Below, in pieces: positions 1-7,842 of a stretch of DNA of 45,588 nucleotides. The stretch's first letter is position 1, and each line of letters opens with the position of its first letter. Source of the DNA: Furfurilactobacillus rossiae DSM 15814 (lineage in GTDB: Bacteria > Bacillota > Bacilli > Lactobacillales > Lactobacillaceae); the NCBI RefSeq assembly GCF_000428925.1, contig NZ_AUAW01000021.1:1-45588 (forward strand). The letters run 5' to 3'. A program made the translations under genes and the position numbers. The notes beneath the pieces are model-generated. The model worked only from the letters and a program-made list of their open reading frames with translations. It ran no database searches and was not told where the DNA came from.

Positions 1-95
1 TTGAGCTTATTAATCAACGACCATTAAAAATCCATCATCAACAGACTGCCATTGAAAGTTTCCGGGCTTGTTCGGATTAAACTTGTAATTTGCCT
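1..95 (+). mobile_element. IS30-family element, 3' end (partial)
   Basis: The right end of an IS30-family insertion sequence enters from outside the window. It carries the last 25 codons of the transposase (3-80) and then about 14 bp to the element's tip at 94/95. These bases are the exact reverse complement of 45240-45333, and the sequences diverge just outside, which places the IS boundary at 94/95. The orientation is opposite to that of the right-hand copy. A contig that starts and stops in the same IS suggests an assembly break at a repeat. Confidence 0.85.
3..80 (+). pseudogene. IS30 transposase C-terminus (cut by window edge)
   Basis: Only the last 25 residues are visible. They contain [18 protein letters not shown], the stretch after the catalytic glutamate region in IS30-family DDE transposases. 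They match the C-terminus of the reverse-strand ORF ending at 45254 residue for residue. The gene is incomplete here only because the window begins inside it. It may be intact in the genome. Confidence 0.8.
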
Positions 96-104
96 TATAA
101 AAAA

Positions 105-152
105 ATAGATACAAAAAGGATGAATCCAGCGATTCATCCTTTTTGTATCTAT
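105..152. terminator. Bidirectional terminator beside lysR-like gene
   Basis: A perfect 21-bp inverted repeat (105-125 with 132-152) has a 6-nt loop and A/T tracts on both sides. It lies 5 bp past the stop codon of the reverse-strand LysR gene and just inside the IS30 tip, so it should terminate that gene and also read-out from the IS. Confidence 0.85.
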
Positions 153-157
153 TGTAG

Positions 158-1030
158 TTAGTTAAGATCATGCTGAAGCTGTAACAAGAAAGCGTTCGCC
201 GCCAGTGAGAGTCGCTGACCTTTACGCCAGACAATGCTGGCACCTGAGGTAAGCCGTGGTTCAAACGGGACGAACTTGAGGTCCGATTGATTAGTATTAA
301 TAATACCGTCTAAACATAAAGCATAACCAACGCCTGCGGATACCATTAAGGCAGCGTTGTAGAGTAAATTATACGTCGCCACGACATTTATTTTAGCTGT
401 GCTTTTGCCCAACCAATCATCTAGCAGGCCGGTCATCCCTTGTTGGCTGGACAAAATCAACTTCATCTGGGCCAAGTCCCTAAGTTGCAGGTGGTCTTTC
501 TTGGCTAAAGGTGCGTCACCAGGCATTAAAATACCCCAGCGACTCTCACCTGGGAGATGAATAAAATCATAATCGGTTTTGTCTGCTGGTTCCATGATGA
601 CACCAAAATCAAAATAACCTGACTTGATAGAAGTACGGATTTCATCTGCATTAGTACTAATGATGCTGGTTTGAATATGTGGGTAATGCTGTTGCAGTGT
701 GCTGATTGACTGCGCAACATTAAGAAACGTGCGTGCTTCTGCGCTGCCGATAACAACTCGTCCATTAATTTGTTGCTCTTCGTGCAAATTTTGTAGTGTC
801 TTGTCCGTTAAAGATAGAATTTGGTCCACTTGGCTGGCAAAGTATTCACCGCTGTTGGTTAATTGAATGGATCTTGTACCGCGCACAAACAGTGTCAATC
901 CTAATTCATCTTCCAAATCTTTCAGTTGCCGCGAAACAGTTGGTTGGGATACATGTAGCATTTCTGCTGCCCGACTGATATTTTGTTCGCGCACAACTGC
1001 CTGAAAGTACCGGAGAACCCTTAATTCCAT
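158..1030 (-). CDS. LysR-family transcriptional regulator
   Basis: A 290-residue LysR-type regulator. The N-terminal winged helix-turn-helix spans about residues 1-60, with the recognition-helix region SQPTVSRQLKDLE. A two-lobed periplasmic-binding-like effector domain follows from about residue 90. The start is the internal ATG at 1030, because an AGGAGG-type site lies 7-13 bases upstream and LysR proteins begin at MELRVLRYF. A longer frame upstream has no ribosome binding site. The gene is divergent from the DUF2255/NmrA-like/acetyltransferase operon at 1173, which it most likely controls; that link is inferred from the divergent layout. The effector is unknown. Confidence 0.93.
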   Translation of the reverse strand: MELRVLRYFQAVVREQNISRAAEMLHVSQPTVSRQLKDLEDELGLTLFVRGTRSIQLTNSGEYFASQVDQILSLTDKTLQNLHEEQQINGRVVIGSAEARTFLNVAQSISTLQQHYPHIQTSIISTNADEIRTSIKSGYFDFGVIMEPADKTDYDFIHLPGESRWGILMPGDAPLAKKDHLQLRDLAQMKLILSSQQGMTGLLDDWLGKSTAKINVVATYNLLYNAALMVSAGVGYALCLDGIINTNQSDLKFVPFEPRLTSGASIVWRKGQRLSLAANAFLLQLQHDLN

Positions 1031-1083
1031 TTTCAAACCTCCTGTATAGCTAAAAGGCATATGTATAGATTTATATTAGGCAT

Positions 1084-1142
1084 TAGACATACATCTAGTC
1101 AAGCCTTAGGATAACTTTATTGCCAGATGGCAAGAATATAAA
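1084..1142 (+). promoter_or_regulatory. LysR-type box and promoter region of the 1173 operon
   Basis: The lysR/DUF2255 intergenic region holds a dyad TAGA-N6-TCTA (1084-1097), which resembles a LysR T-N11-A box. A perfect palindrome TTGCCAGATGGCAA follows at 1120-1133, then a TATAAA -10 at 1137-1142. The matching -35 is poor, as is usual for LysR-activated promoters. Assignment to LysR is inferred from position. Confidence 0.5.
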
Positions 1143-1172
1143 TGACTTTACGTTTGAAAAAAGGAGTTAGAA

Positions 1173-1589
1173 ATGACAACCCTTGTGAATGAAAATCTGC
1201 ACTGGACGACTCAGCAATTAACTGCTTTTGCCAGCGCAAACGATATGCAAATCTCACCATTTTATAGTGATGGTAAAACTTATGGCACACCACTGTGGAT
1301 ATGGTCAGTTACCGCCAATCGTGCGTTATATGTACGTGCCTGGCACGGGACACATTCAAGTTGGTATCGTTCGGCAGTGGAACAAGGGGCCGGGCGAATG
1401 CATTTAGCAGGCCGCAATTACCACATTTTGTTTAAGCCGGTTATGGACCCAAACATTATCCAGACGGTTAACCTGGCTTATCAAGCGAAATATACGAATA
1501 GTCCCTATTTAGCGGGGATGGTTAACGTGGCAGCACAACAATCGACCTTATGTGTACTGCCAAGAGACAAGGACAGAAGAAAGGAATAA
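1173..1589 (+). CDS. DUF2255 family protein
   Basis: A 138-residue protein with features of DUF2255: a central segment GTPLWIWSVTANRALYVRAW, then WYRSAVEQGAGRMHLAG, as in small beta-barrel proteins distantly related to nitroreductase/FMN-binding folds. The biochemical role is unknown. An AAGGAG site sits 7-8 bases before the ATG. The next gene starts 5 bases after this stop, so both are co-transcribed under the divergent LysR protein. The family assignment is from recognition of the pattern. Confidence 0.7.
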   Translation: MTTLVNENLHWTTQQLTAFASANDMQISPFYSDGKTYGTPLWIWSVTANRALYVRAWHGTHSSWYRSAVEQGAGRMHLAGRNYHILFKPVMDPNIIQTVNLAYQAKYTNSPYLAGMVNVAAQQSTLCVLPRDKDRRKE

Positions 1590-1593
1590 TAAA

Positions 1594-2238
1594 ATGAAGA
1601 CAATTTTAATTTTAGGCGCAAACGGTGGGACAGCACAGATTCTAATTCAGCGGTTACTAAATGAGACCGACGACGAACTGATCCTATTTTTACGCCATGC
1701 TTCGCGTTTGGCACAATATCAAGATAATGGCCGTGTGACTGTAATTGATGGCGATGTACTTGATCAAGACCGGTTACGGCAAGCAATGCAGAAAGCTGAT
1801 ATCGTCTACTCAAACGTTGGTGGCGCCGACCTAGCAGCACAGACGCAAAGCATTTTAAAAGCGATGGCTGCTGAGAACAAACAGCGGTTGATTTTTATTA
1901 GTGCATTGGGTGCTAATTATGAAGTTAAGGGCAATTTTGGAAGTTGGAATGAACAGGCCATCGCTGCTTATCTACCCGGATTTAGAGAATCAGATAAGTT
2001 GATTCAGGATTCTGGCGTCAACTATACCGAGATTAGACCAGCTTGGCTGACTGATGAAGATGAAATTGATTATGAAACCACCCAGCGTGGCGAGAATTTT
2101 AAAGGTACGGAAGTATCCCGAAAGAGTGTCGCAGATCTCGCTTTTAAGTTGATCAACAACCCTGACATGGATCAGCGAGCTAGTGTCGGTGTAAATAAAC
2201 CGAGTACCGATGGTGATAAACCACGTTGGATCGAATGA
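1594..2238 (+). CDS. NAD(P)H-binding atypical SDR (NmrA/YwnB-like)
   Basis: A 214-residue atypical short-chain dehydrogenase/reductase. A Rossmann nucleotide-binding loop GANGGTAQ occurs near residues 8-15, followed by FISALGANYEVKG and the substrate-side motif EIRPAWLTDEDE. It lacks a YxxxK active site, as in NmrA/NAD(P)H-binding family members that act as redox sensors or flavin/quinone reductases. The start is the ATG at 1594, after a GAAAGGA site. An upstream in-frame ATG lies inside the previous gene. Second gene of the LysR-linked operon. The exact substrate is unknown. Confidence 0.85.
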   Translation: MKTILILGANGGTAQILIQRLLNETDDELILFLRHASRLAQYQDNGRVTVIDGDVLDQDRLRQAMQKADIVYSNVGGADLAAQTQSILKAMAAENKQRLIFISALGANYEVKGNFGSWNEQAIAAYLPGFRESDKLIQDSGVNYTEIRPAWLTDEDEIDYETTQRGENFKGTEVSRKSVADLAFKLINNPDMDQRASVGVNKPSTDGDKPRWIE

Positions 2239-2250
2239 AAGAGGGGCAAA

Positions 2251-2787
2251 ATGGCAGTTAAAAAGCTTTCAGTGAGTGATGAAGAGTACAAACAGATTGA
2301 TAAGGTTAATGCAGAGAATCAGATGACACTGCAACAGCTGAACAATCGAGTCAACGATCCCGATCAGACCCGAAGATTGTTGAACAAGATCATCGGCCAA
2401 CCAGTCGATCAGTCTGTTGAAGTGCGTTTGCCATTTTATACGGACTATGGACGACGAATCATCTTCGGCAAAAATATTTTTGTTAATAGCGGGGTTATGT
2501 TTACCGATTTAGGAGGGATTGTCATTGAAGATGATGTCCTTATTGGTCCGGGTGCCAGTTTAATCAGTGTTAATCACCCTCAAGATCCTAATAATCGACA
2601 TGGTCTGGAATTATCTCCGGTTTATGTCCATCAAAATGCATGGATCGGCGCAAAGGCGGTTATTTTACCAGGTGTTTCAGTAGGTAAAAATGCGATTGTT
2701 GCTGCGGGGGCAGTTGTGACACATAATGTGCCGGATAATACGATCGTTGCGGGCGTGCCTGCCAAAGTGATAAAAACCGTTGAGTAG
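2251..2787 (+). CDS. Left-handed beta-helix (hexapeptide) O-acetyltransferase
   Basis: A 178-residue acyltransferase of the maltose/galactoside O-acetyltransferase type. The C-terminal half has hexapeptide-repeat turns (VIEDDVLIGPGASLI, AWIGAKAVILPGVSVGKNA) and ends in the typical NTIVAGVPAKVIK. The catalytic histidine is likely in SVNHPQ. The N-terminal maltose-acetyltransferase-like helices are present. It lies 12 bases after the NmrA-like gene and closes that operon. It is one of three LbH acetyltransferases in the window (others near 14145 and 22836), each beside a redox-type regulator or oxidoreductase. The acceptor substrate is unknown. Confidence 0.88.
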   Translation: MAVKKLSVSDEEYKQIDKVNAENQMTLQQLNNRVNDPDQTRRLLNKIIGQPVDQSVEVRLPFYTDYGRRIIFGKNIFVNSGVMFTDLGGIVIEDDVLIGPGASLISVNHPQDPNNRHGLELSPVYVHQNAWIGAKAVILPGVSVGKNAIVAAGAVVTHNVPDNTIVAGVPAKVIKTVE

Positions 2788-2819
2788 CATTAATAAAATA
2801 GCAAGATAATCAAACACAT

Positions 2820-2851
2820 GGTATTACCCGCTATTTGATAGCGAAGATACC
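2820..2851 (+). other. Hairpin between acetyltransferase and SDR genes
   Basis: A two-part stem (GGTAT/ATACC outside, CGCTAT/ATAGCG inside) with a 3-nt loop lies in the 106-bp gap before the SDR gene. No U-run follows, so it is not a convincing terminator. It could be a processing or leader structure. Confidence 0.4.
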
Positions 2852-2893
2852 GGGCAACGAAATAAAAGTAGTAACAATTAATGGAGGAATATT

Positions 2894-3640
2894 ATGAGTA
2901 TTGAAAATAAAGTTGTTGTCATTACAGGTGCATCCAGTGGTATTGGCGAAGCCACCGCTAAGCTATTGGCTAGCAAAGGTGCGAAGGTTGTTTTAGGTGC
3001 GCGTCGTGAAGAACGTTTGGCACAACTCGCTGATAGCATTGGCGAGAATGCAGTTTATCAGGTAACAGATGTTACTAATCGGCAAGAGGTAGCTGCGTTG
3101 TTCAAACTGGCTGTGGATAAATTTGGTCGTATTGACGCACTTTACAATAATGCCGGGATTATGCCGCAGGGTAACCTGAGTGATCGCGATTATGACCGTT
3201 GGCAGGCAGAAATCAACGTTAATATCATGGGCGTACTGAATGGCATTGGTGAAGTTTTACCAATTATGCAAAAGCAGCAAGATGGATTAATTATCACGAC
3301 AGATTCGGTCGCTGGTCATGTTGTCTATCCAGCATCTGCTGTTTATAACGGTACTAAATACGCGGTGCGGGCCATTATGGAAGGTTTGCGTCAGGAAGAA
3401 AAGAACAATGGTATTCGTTCCACAATCGTGTCCCCAGGCGCAGTGCGGACAGAATTGTCTAAGACAATCGGTAACGCTAACGTGGAGGCAGCGCTACAGC
3501 CAATGTTTGACGCACCACAAGAGGAAGGATTGACATTGGCACCTGCTGATATTGCAAATGCAGTGTTGTTTGCTATCGATCAGCCCAAGCATGTTGCGGT
3601 CAGTGAAGTTATTGTTCGACCGGCACGTCAGGAAGTTTAG
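2894..3640 (+). CDS. Classical SDR family oxidoreductase
   Basis: A 248-residue classical short-chain dehydrogenase. It has the cofactor loop TGASSGIG (11-18), NNAG (85-88), and the catalytic triad Ser138 (TTDSVAG), Tyr151 and Lys155 (YNGTK). An arginine after the second strand (GARREER) favours NADP(H). A GGAGGA site lies upstream of the ATG. It is in the same orientation as the LysR-linked operon but separated by 106 bp and a hairpin, so it may have its own promoter. The substrate cannot be told from sequence. Confidence 0.93.
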   Translation: MSIENKVVVITGASSGIGEATAKLLASKGAKVVLGARREERLAQLADSIGENAVYQVTDVTNRQEVAALFKLAVDKFGRIDALYNNAGIMPQGNLSDRDYDRWQAEINVNIMGVLNGIGEVLPIMQKQQDGLIITTDSVAGHVVYPASAVYNGTKYAVRAIMEGLRQEEKNNGIRSTIVSPGAVRTELSKTIGNANVEAALQPMFDAPQEEGLTLAPADIANAVLFAIDQPKHVAVSEVIVRPARQEV

Positions 3641-3727
3641 GCGTCCGAACAAAGAGATATGTGTATAATAAAACCCGAACAGTGTGTCCTGCTTTAGTGT
3701 CTTCAAAGTTTAATTGCCCATAATTTG

Positions 3728-3768
3728 GTCCCAAGATGTTATTTCTTTGACATTGTGGGACTTTTTGC
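3728..3768 (+). terminator. Terminator after SDR gene
   Basis: An inverted repeat with GTCCCA/TGGGAC arms at its base is followed by TTTTTGCTTTTC, about 90 bases after the SDR stop and before the higBA promoter. Confidence 0.65.
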
Positions 3769-3798
3769 TTTTCTATTTGTAGCGTAAGCTGAATATTG

Positions 3799-3827
3799 TT
3801 GACGTGTACACGAAAAGCGTGTATAGT
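3799..3827 (+). promoter_or_regulatory. higBA promoter with embedded operator
   Basis: A near-consensus promoter: TTGACG (3799-3804), a 17-bp spacer and TATAGT (3822-3827). Within the spacer lies a dyad TACACG-N5-CGTGTA (3807-3823), the right place for autorepression by HigA or the HigBA complex. Confidence 0.75.
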
Positions 3828-3855
3828 TCAGCTGAAAAGATGCTAGGAAAATCCT

Positions 3856-4143
3856 ATGATAAGATCCTTTGCCAATAAAGAGACTCAAAAAGTTTTTAAT
3901 CAGGAGTTCTCCAAAAAGTTACCGCAGTCTATTCAAAAAATTGCATTACGGAAATTAGTCATGTTAGATAACGCTACTAGTGTTAATGATCTTAGGATTC
4001 CACCTGCAAATCACTTAGAAGAATTAGTTGGTAATCGTGAAGGACAGTATAGTATTAAAGTCAATAAACAGTATCGAATTTGCTTTTCGGTTGAGAATCA
4101 AAATGATTTTAATGATGTGGAAATCGTTGATTACCACCGTTGA
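3856..4143 (+). CDS. higB: HigB-type RelE/ParE toxin
   Basis: A 95-residue RelE-superfamily toxin with the HigB signature. It starts with MIRSFANKETQKVF, has RIPPANHLEELVGNREGQYS in the middle and ends with EIVDYHR. Family members are ribosome-dependent mRNA interferases. The toxin gene precedes the antitoxin, the order typical of hig loci and the reverse of most type II pairs. The antitoxin ATG follows the stop by 13 bases. The frame is intact. Confidence 0.93.
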   Translation: MIRSFANKETQKVFNQEFSKKLPQSIQKIALRKLVMLDNATSVNDLRIPPANHLEELVGNREGQYSIKVNKQYRICFSVENQNDFNDVEIVDYHR

Positions 4144-4156
4144 GAGGAGTAAAAAA

Positions 4157-4450
4157 ATGAGTAGAATTCCAACTCCCAAAATTAGCGAGATATTGAAAGA
4201 AGAGTTTATGGCGCCAGTAAACCTTTCTGCATATGCGCTGGCCAAGGAACTTAATGTGCCAACGTCAAGAATACAAGATATCTTGCATGATCGTAGAGAA
4301 ATCACAGTTGACACGTCAATCAGGCTGGGACGTTTTTTTGGAGTATCAGACCAGTACTTTTTAAATATGCAAAATGATATAGATCTGCGTAATACGGTAG
4401 AAAATAACGAGGACGAATATAACAAAATTCAGCAATATAAATTCAGCTAA
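4157..4450 (+). CDS. higA: HigA antitoxin (XRE-type HTH)
   Basis: A 97-residue HigA-family antitoxin. It begins SRIPTPKISEILKEEFMAPV and has the helix-turn-helix SAYALAKELNVPTSRIQDI, then RREITVDTSIRLGRFFG. It neutralises HigB and represses the shared promoter through the dyad near 3807-3823 (family knowledge plus position). The ATG at 4157 is preceded by GAGGAG. A longer frame that starts inside higB lacks a ribosome binding site and is rejected. Confidence 0.93.
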   Translation: MSRIPTPKISEILKEEFMAPVNLSAYALAKELNVPTSRIQDILHDRREITVDTSIRLGRFFGVSDQYFLNMQNDIDLRNTVENNEDEYNKIQQYKFS

Positions 4451-4455
4451 TATAT

Positions 4456-4503
4456 AGACGCATACAAAAGGTCTCAAATATTTGGGGCCTTTTTGTATGT
4501 GTC
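4456..4503 (+). terminator. Terminator after higA
   Basis: A long imperfect stem (AGAC-GCATACAAAAGG arms) has a short AAATA loop and U-rich 3' arm, starting 5 bases after the higA stop. Confidence 0.75.
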
Positions 4504-4608
4504 TATTAATTTCGTTGCTCTGTGTATGACTGAATTCGGTTATTCTTTATACTTGGAACAACGATAGATAATGTTCGATTAAACACATCAATGAAGGGAC
4601 TCTACAAA

Positions 4609-6330
4609 ATGGATTGGGAAGGCAATTTTTCAGAGCAAACATTAGACCGCGGCTATGATTATTTTCAGCGAGGCCTAGTGCGCGACTTTACCCAACAGGA
4701 TGACGGAACGTTGGCTGCTACAGTGTTTGGTACTGAGGCTTATCAAGTTACGGTCAAATTGAACGGTAACCGCCTCGAAAAAGCAGAATGTGATTGTCCG
4801 TATGCAGCGGGTGGACACAAATGCAAACACATGGTGGCAGTACTCGACTACTATGAGAACAAAATCGATCCGGCTACATTTGACGATGATGACGAGTATG
4901 ACTGGGATGATTACGACGAAGATGATATGAAAGCAGAAGAAACGGACGATGACAAAGATGATTTTGCGTCATCGATTCCAACAACTCGTGAAGCCATCGA
5001 CATGGCCTCCAATGCTCAGATTCGAGAATTCTTGAAATACGCCCTCACTCGTAATCCTGAATTGGCCGTTGAATTCCAAATGAGAACCAATAAAACGGTT
5101 ATTAAGCGACGGAATAACAGCTATCGGGGCATGATTGACGATATTTTCTCAATGTGTATGGACGCTTCAGGGTTCATTGACTACGATACTGCCGATTTAT
5201 TTGAAAAACAGTTAAGCGATTTCATTGATAAGTATTTAAAACCACTGATTGAGGAAGGTCAGGGTACTTTAGCTTTCAAGTTAACTAGCTATCTTGTTGA
5301 AGAACTCGCCGAAGTTGATATTGATGACTCTAACGGTGAGATAGTCATGTTAGCAGACGAAACTGATGATCTTTTGAAACAAATCTTGGCTGAGGCAGAC
5401 CTGCCGCTTAAACGAACTATCTTTAAGTGGTGTCAAAAGCATGCTACAGAAAAGTTTGGTGCGTTTGAAGAAGTGGTTGAAGATATTCTTTTCGATAACT
5501 TTGAGGAGTCGGAATTTCTTCAGAAGAAGCTGACGTGGACCGCCGACAAACTGCAACAATCGCAGCTGAATCCCGGTAGTTGGATGGATCATCGGACGGC
5601 TGAAAAGTGGGCAAGCTATCATCTAAAAGTCATGCAGGAATTAAAAACTCCTGAGGAAGCAATCAAACAATTCTGTTTGGAAAATCTGTATTACGCTAAG
5701 TTGCGGATTACTTATGTAACAATCTGCGTTAAACAGCAGAACTATGACGAAGCCATTCGGGTTCTAATTGATGGTCAGCGGTCTACGCCCTACCCAGGGA
5801 CTGCCAGTGATTTTGGCGAACAGTTAAAACGAATTTATTTAAAATTGGGGCAAACGGAGAATTACCTAGATGAACTGACTCAGTTAGAAACTGTCTATAA
5901 CCCAGCTAACCTCGAAGATTTTCAGGAATTGGAGAAAGCTTACTCAGTAACAGAATGGCCGAAAGCCCGTCAAAAATTGTTTGATGCAATGCCAGCGGGC
6001 ACCGATATCAGAAGGCTCTACGTGGAAGATGAACTTTATGATCAGTTGATGGACACTGTCTCAAAAGAAACCGATTTGTTTAGGGTTCGGGACTATGAAC
6101 CGATATTAAAACAAAAATATCCTGACCGGATGTTGCAGCATTACGTAGACGTTATTCAGACAATGGCGTCACATACCAATACCAGAAGGAACTATTGGAA
6201 TCTAGTAGAAATTCTGAGACACATGCGTCAATATCCTGACGGTAAACAGGTTACTAGTGAGATAGTTGCGGACTGGCGCAAACGTTATGGGCGTCGGCCG
6301 GCGATGATGGAAGAATTGGATCGACTGTGA
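4609..6330 (+). CDS. SWIM zinc-finger domain protein
   Basis: A 573-residue protein with an N-terminal SWIM zinc finger: Cys61, Cys63, Cys72 and His74 in the pattern CxCx8CxH. A strongly acidic linker (about residues 95-125, rich in Asp/Glu) and a long helical region follow. SWIM proteins bind nucleic acid or protein partners; in lactobacilli they are uncharacterised. The start at 4609 is chosen because GAAGGGA lies about 10 bases upstream. The in-frame ATG at 4591 has none, and that GAAGGGA falls just inside the longer frame. It appears monocistronic. Confidence 0.85.
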   Translation: MDWEGNFSEQTLDRGYDYFQRGLVRDFTQQDDGTLAATVFGTEAYQVTVKLNGNRLEKAECDCPYAAGGHKCKHMVAVLDYYENKIDPATFDDDDEYDWDDYDEDDMKAEETDDDKDDFASSIPTTREAIDMASNAQIREFLKYALTRNPELAVEFQMRTNKTVIKRRNNSYRGMIDDIFSMCMDASGFIDYDTADLFEKQLSDFIDKYLKPLIEEGQGTLAFKLTSYLVEELAEVDIDDSNGEIVMLADETDDLLKQILAEADLPLKRTIFKWCQKHATEKFGAFEEVVEDILFDNFEESEFLQKKLTWTADKLQQSQLNPGSWMDHRTAEKWASYHLKVMQELKTPEEAIKQFCLENLYYAKLRITYVTICVKQQNYDEAIRVLIDGQRSTPYPGTASDFGEQLKRIYLKLGQTENYLDELTQLETVYNPANLEDFQELEKAYSVTEWPKARQKLFDAMPAGTDIRRLYVEDELYDQLMDTVSKETDLFRVRDYEPILKQKYPDRMLQHYVDVIQTMASHTNTRRNYWNLVEILRHMRQYPDGKQVTSEIVADWRKRYGRRPAMMEELDRL

Positions 6331-6404
6331 GTAACTGTGTCTTTAAAAAGGCTTGATATTAAAGGACTTATAAACTTGTCAAATTACCATAGAAACATAA
6401 TGAA

Positions 6405-6447
6405 AGCAGCATGAAACCCTAACGTAAATCGAGGGTTTCATGCTGCT
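6405..6447 (+). terminator. Terminator after SWIM gene
   Basis: A perfect 16-bp stem (6405-6420 with 6432-6447) with an 11-nt loop and a following TATTTT. It lies 75 bases past the SWIM stop and just ahead of the promoter of the small toxin locus. Confidence 0.8.
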
Positions 6448-6455
6448 TATTTTGG

Positions 6456-6461
6456 TATACT
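6456..6461 (+). promoter_or_regulatory. Candidate -10 of the type I toxin mRNA
   Basis: TATACT stands just after the SWIM terminator. The -35 is weak. It would start a transcript near 6468 that carries the strong AAAGGAGGTGA site at 6499-6509 and the peptide ORF at 6572. Confidence 0.45.
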
Positions 6462-6571
6462 TTTGCTTACCGAGAAGTGAAGACGGTGATGCCTACCATC
6501 AAAGGAGGTGACGCCAATGACGTGTTTAATGACATCATTGTTGCGGGACCGAAGGGAAGGAAGACATCTGT

Positions 6572-6673
6572 GTGTCCCAAAAGGATACCTTGTTCTTGGC
6601 TTGCAGTTTTGTGACGTTAATTATCGCATGGCTACAGCTACTTGTTTCATTGACACAACACATTTGCTGTTGA
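6572..6673 (+). CDS. Putative holin-like type I toxin peptide (TxpA/BsrG-like)
   Basis: A 33-residue peptide that starts with GTG. It has a short polar N-terminus (VSQKD), one hydrophobic helix (TLFLACSFVTLIIAWLQLLV) and a short tail with two cysteines. Size, topology and the N-terminal pattern fit the Hol-Tox/TxpA/BsrG family of membrane-acting type I toxins. GAAGGGAAGGAAG lies just upstream. A 3'-overlapping convergent transcription unit on the other strand (-10 at 6801-6806, terminator at 6678-6728) would make the antisense antitoxin. A longer overlapping frame from 6517 behind a strong AAAGGAGGTGA looks unlike any protein and may be leader translation. Assignment is by pattern only. Confidence 0.6.
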   Translation: MSQKDTLFLACSFVTLIIAWLQLLVSLTQHICC

Positions 6674-6674
6674 T

Positions 6675-6795
6675 GAGCAAAAAGAGCAACCGTCGTTATA
6701 TAGCTTTGGAAGGCTGACAGTTGCTCTTTGACTTCAGGCACCACCGCTTTTGCGGATCGGTCAGGGGATGTCATTCCAGTGGCATCCTTTTTACG
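6675..6795 (-). ncRNA. Predicted antisense antitoxin RNA of the type I toxin locus
   Basis: On the reverse strand an extended -10 (TGTTATAAT, hexamer at 6801-6806) is followed about 65 bases later by a perfect 8-bp stem AGAGCAAC/GTTGCTCT running into TTTTTGC, a textbook terminator in that direction. The transcript of about 115 nt would be complementary to the 3' part of the toxin mRNA, as in txpA/ratA and bsrG/SR4. The terminator could also serve the AraC gene at 7730. Confidence 0.5.
6766..6792 (+). terminator. Terminator of the type I toxin mRNA
   Basis: GGATGTC/GGCATCC stem (one G-U pair), 8-nt loop, then five T residues. It defines the 3' end of the putative toxin transcript. Confidence 0.7.
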
Positions 6796-6842
6796 TCGTT
6801 ATTATAACACCCGATACTAAAAAATACCGTAGTCAAAGTTGA

Positions 6843-7730
6843 TTACTTGGTTGTCTGAGACATTCGATATGCCTTGGGAGTCAAGTTGGTCCTTTGTTTA
6901 AAAATTTTCGTAAAGTACGCACTGTTATTAAAACCTACCGATAAGGCAATGGTAGTGATAGGGTCATCAGTTTTTATCAAACGTTGTTTCGCCTGGTCGA
7001 TGCGGTACTGAATCAAATAATCAATTGGACTTTGATGAAAATACTTATGAAAGGCACGGCTGCATTCCTTTTCGCTCACACCAACGTGAGCAGCAATATC
7101 GGCGACCGTTACTTTTTGATCAAAGTGACGATGGATGAAACTAATCATTTGTTTGATACGTTCTTGAGCGTAAGGCGTGGTTGTAAGCGCATGCTGTTGT
7201 TGTGTATTGATCTCGTCCATCAGGGCAAGCCACGCTTGACTCAGCAGATTACGGATCTGAAATTCATTGTCGACTTTTCCATCCAGTTGGGTGAGTTGCT
7301 GAAGCAATTTGAAAAATTGCCGACCGCTTGGGGTGCTTTCCCGAATGATCACAACTTCAATGCTCAGATTCTTGAGAATCGGGTCGAGATATTTGGTTTC
7401 AAACACACTCCGGTAGTGGCCAGTTAACAGGATCGGGTGGAATAAGTGCGCATGTTCCATTGCACTTTTTTGACCCGGTCCTTTTCGTTTGGTATTCATC
7501 ACGTTGGTATTGATAAAGTAGGCCTCACCTTGATGAATGGTGTAAACCTGATTAAGTGTCTCCACGATGATTGACCCTTGGTAGGCGTAGTCAAACTCCA
7601 ACTCTTCGTGCCAGTGCCAAGGCGCAATGAACTGACTGAAGTCTCGCCGGTGCATCGTGTAAGGAAATGTGTACGTCATGCCATCAATTTGTTCGACGGC
7701 GTTGTCGTCTTGTTCAAAGCCTAGCTTCAT
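6843..7730 (-). CDS. AraC-family transcriptional regulator with cupin domain
   Basis: A 295-residue AraC/XylS regulator. The N-terminal cupin-like sensor spans about residues 25-150 (PWHWHEELEFDYAYQGS is the typical cupin strand). The C-terminal double helix-turn-helix spans about 195-290 (TVADIAAHVGVSEKECSRAFHKYF and TTIALSVGFNNSAYFTKIFKQ). It diverges from the iron-containing alcohol dehydrogenase at 7843 across a 112-bp promoter region and probably regulates it. A GGGGAT site precedes the ATG. The effector is unknown. Confidence 0.93.
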   Translation of the reverse strand: MKLGFEQDDNAVEQIDGMTYTFPYTMHRRDFSQFIAPWHWHEELEFDYAYQGSIIVETLNQVYTIHQGEAYFINTNVMNTKRKGPGQKSAMEHAHLFHPILLTGHYRSVFETKYLDPILKNLSIEVVIIRESTPSGRQFFKLLQQLTQLDGKVDNEFQIRNLLSQAWLALMDEINTQQQHALTTTPYAQERIKQMISFIHRHFDQKVTVADIAAHVGVSEKECSRAFHKYFHQSPIDYLIQYRIDQAKQRLIKTDDPITTIALSVGFNNSAYFTKIFKQRTNLTPKAYRMSQTTK

Positions 7731-7842
7731 GTTTTTATCCCCATTTTGTCCGAATAGTTATACTTTAAGACAGAATGATAATATTTTAAAGCCGATTCTC
7801 TTTGTATGATGAAGATACATATTACGAGAAAGAGGCAAAACA

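Noticed and set aside
1505-1840. Reverse-strand frame over the DUF2255/NmrA junction
   Set aside because: It is antisense to two well-supported genes, has no ribosome binding site and a composition typical of a shadow frame.
6517-6717. Longer frame behind AAAGGAGGTGA overlapping the small toxin peptide
   Set aside because: The product has no recognisable composition or family, overlaps the hydrophobic peptide in another frame and covers the predicted hairpins. It is better seen as leader translation or chance.
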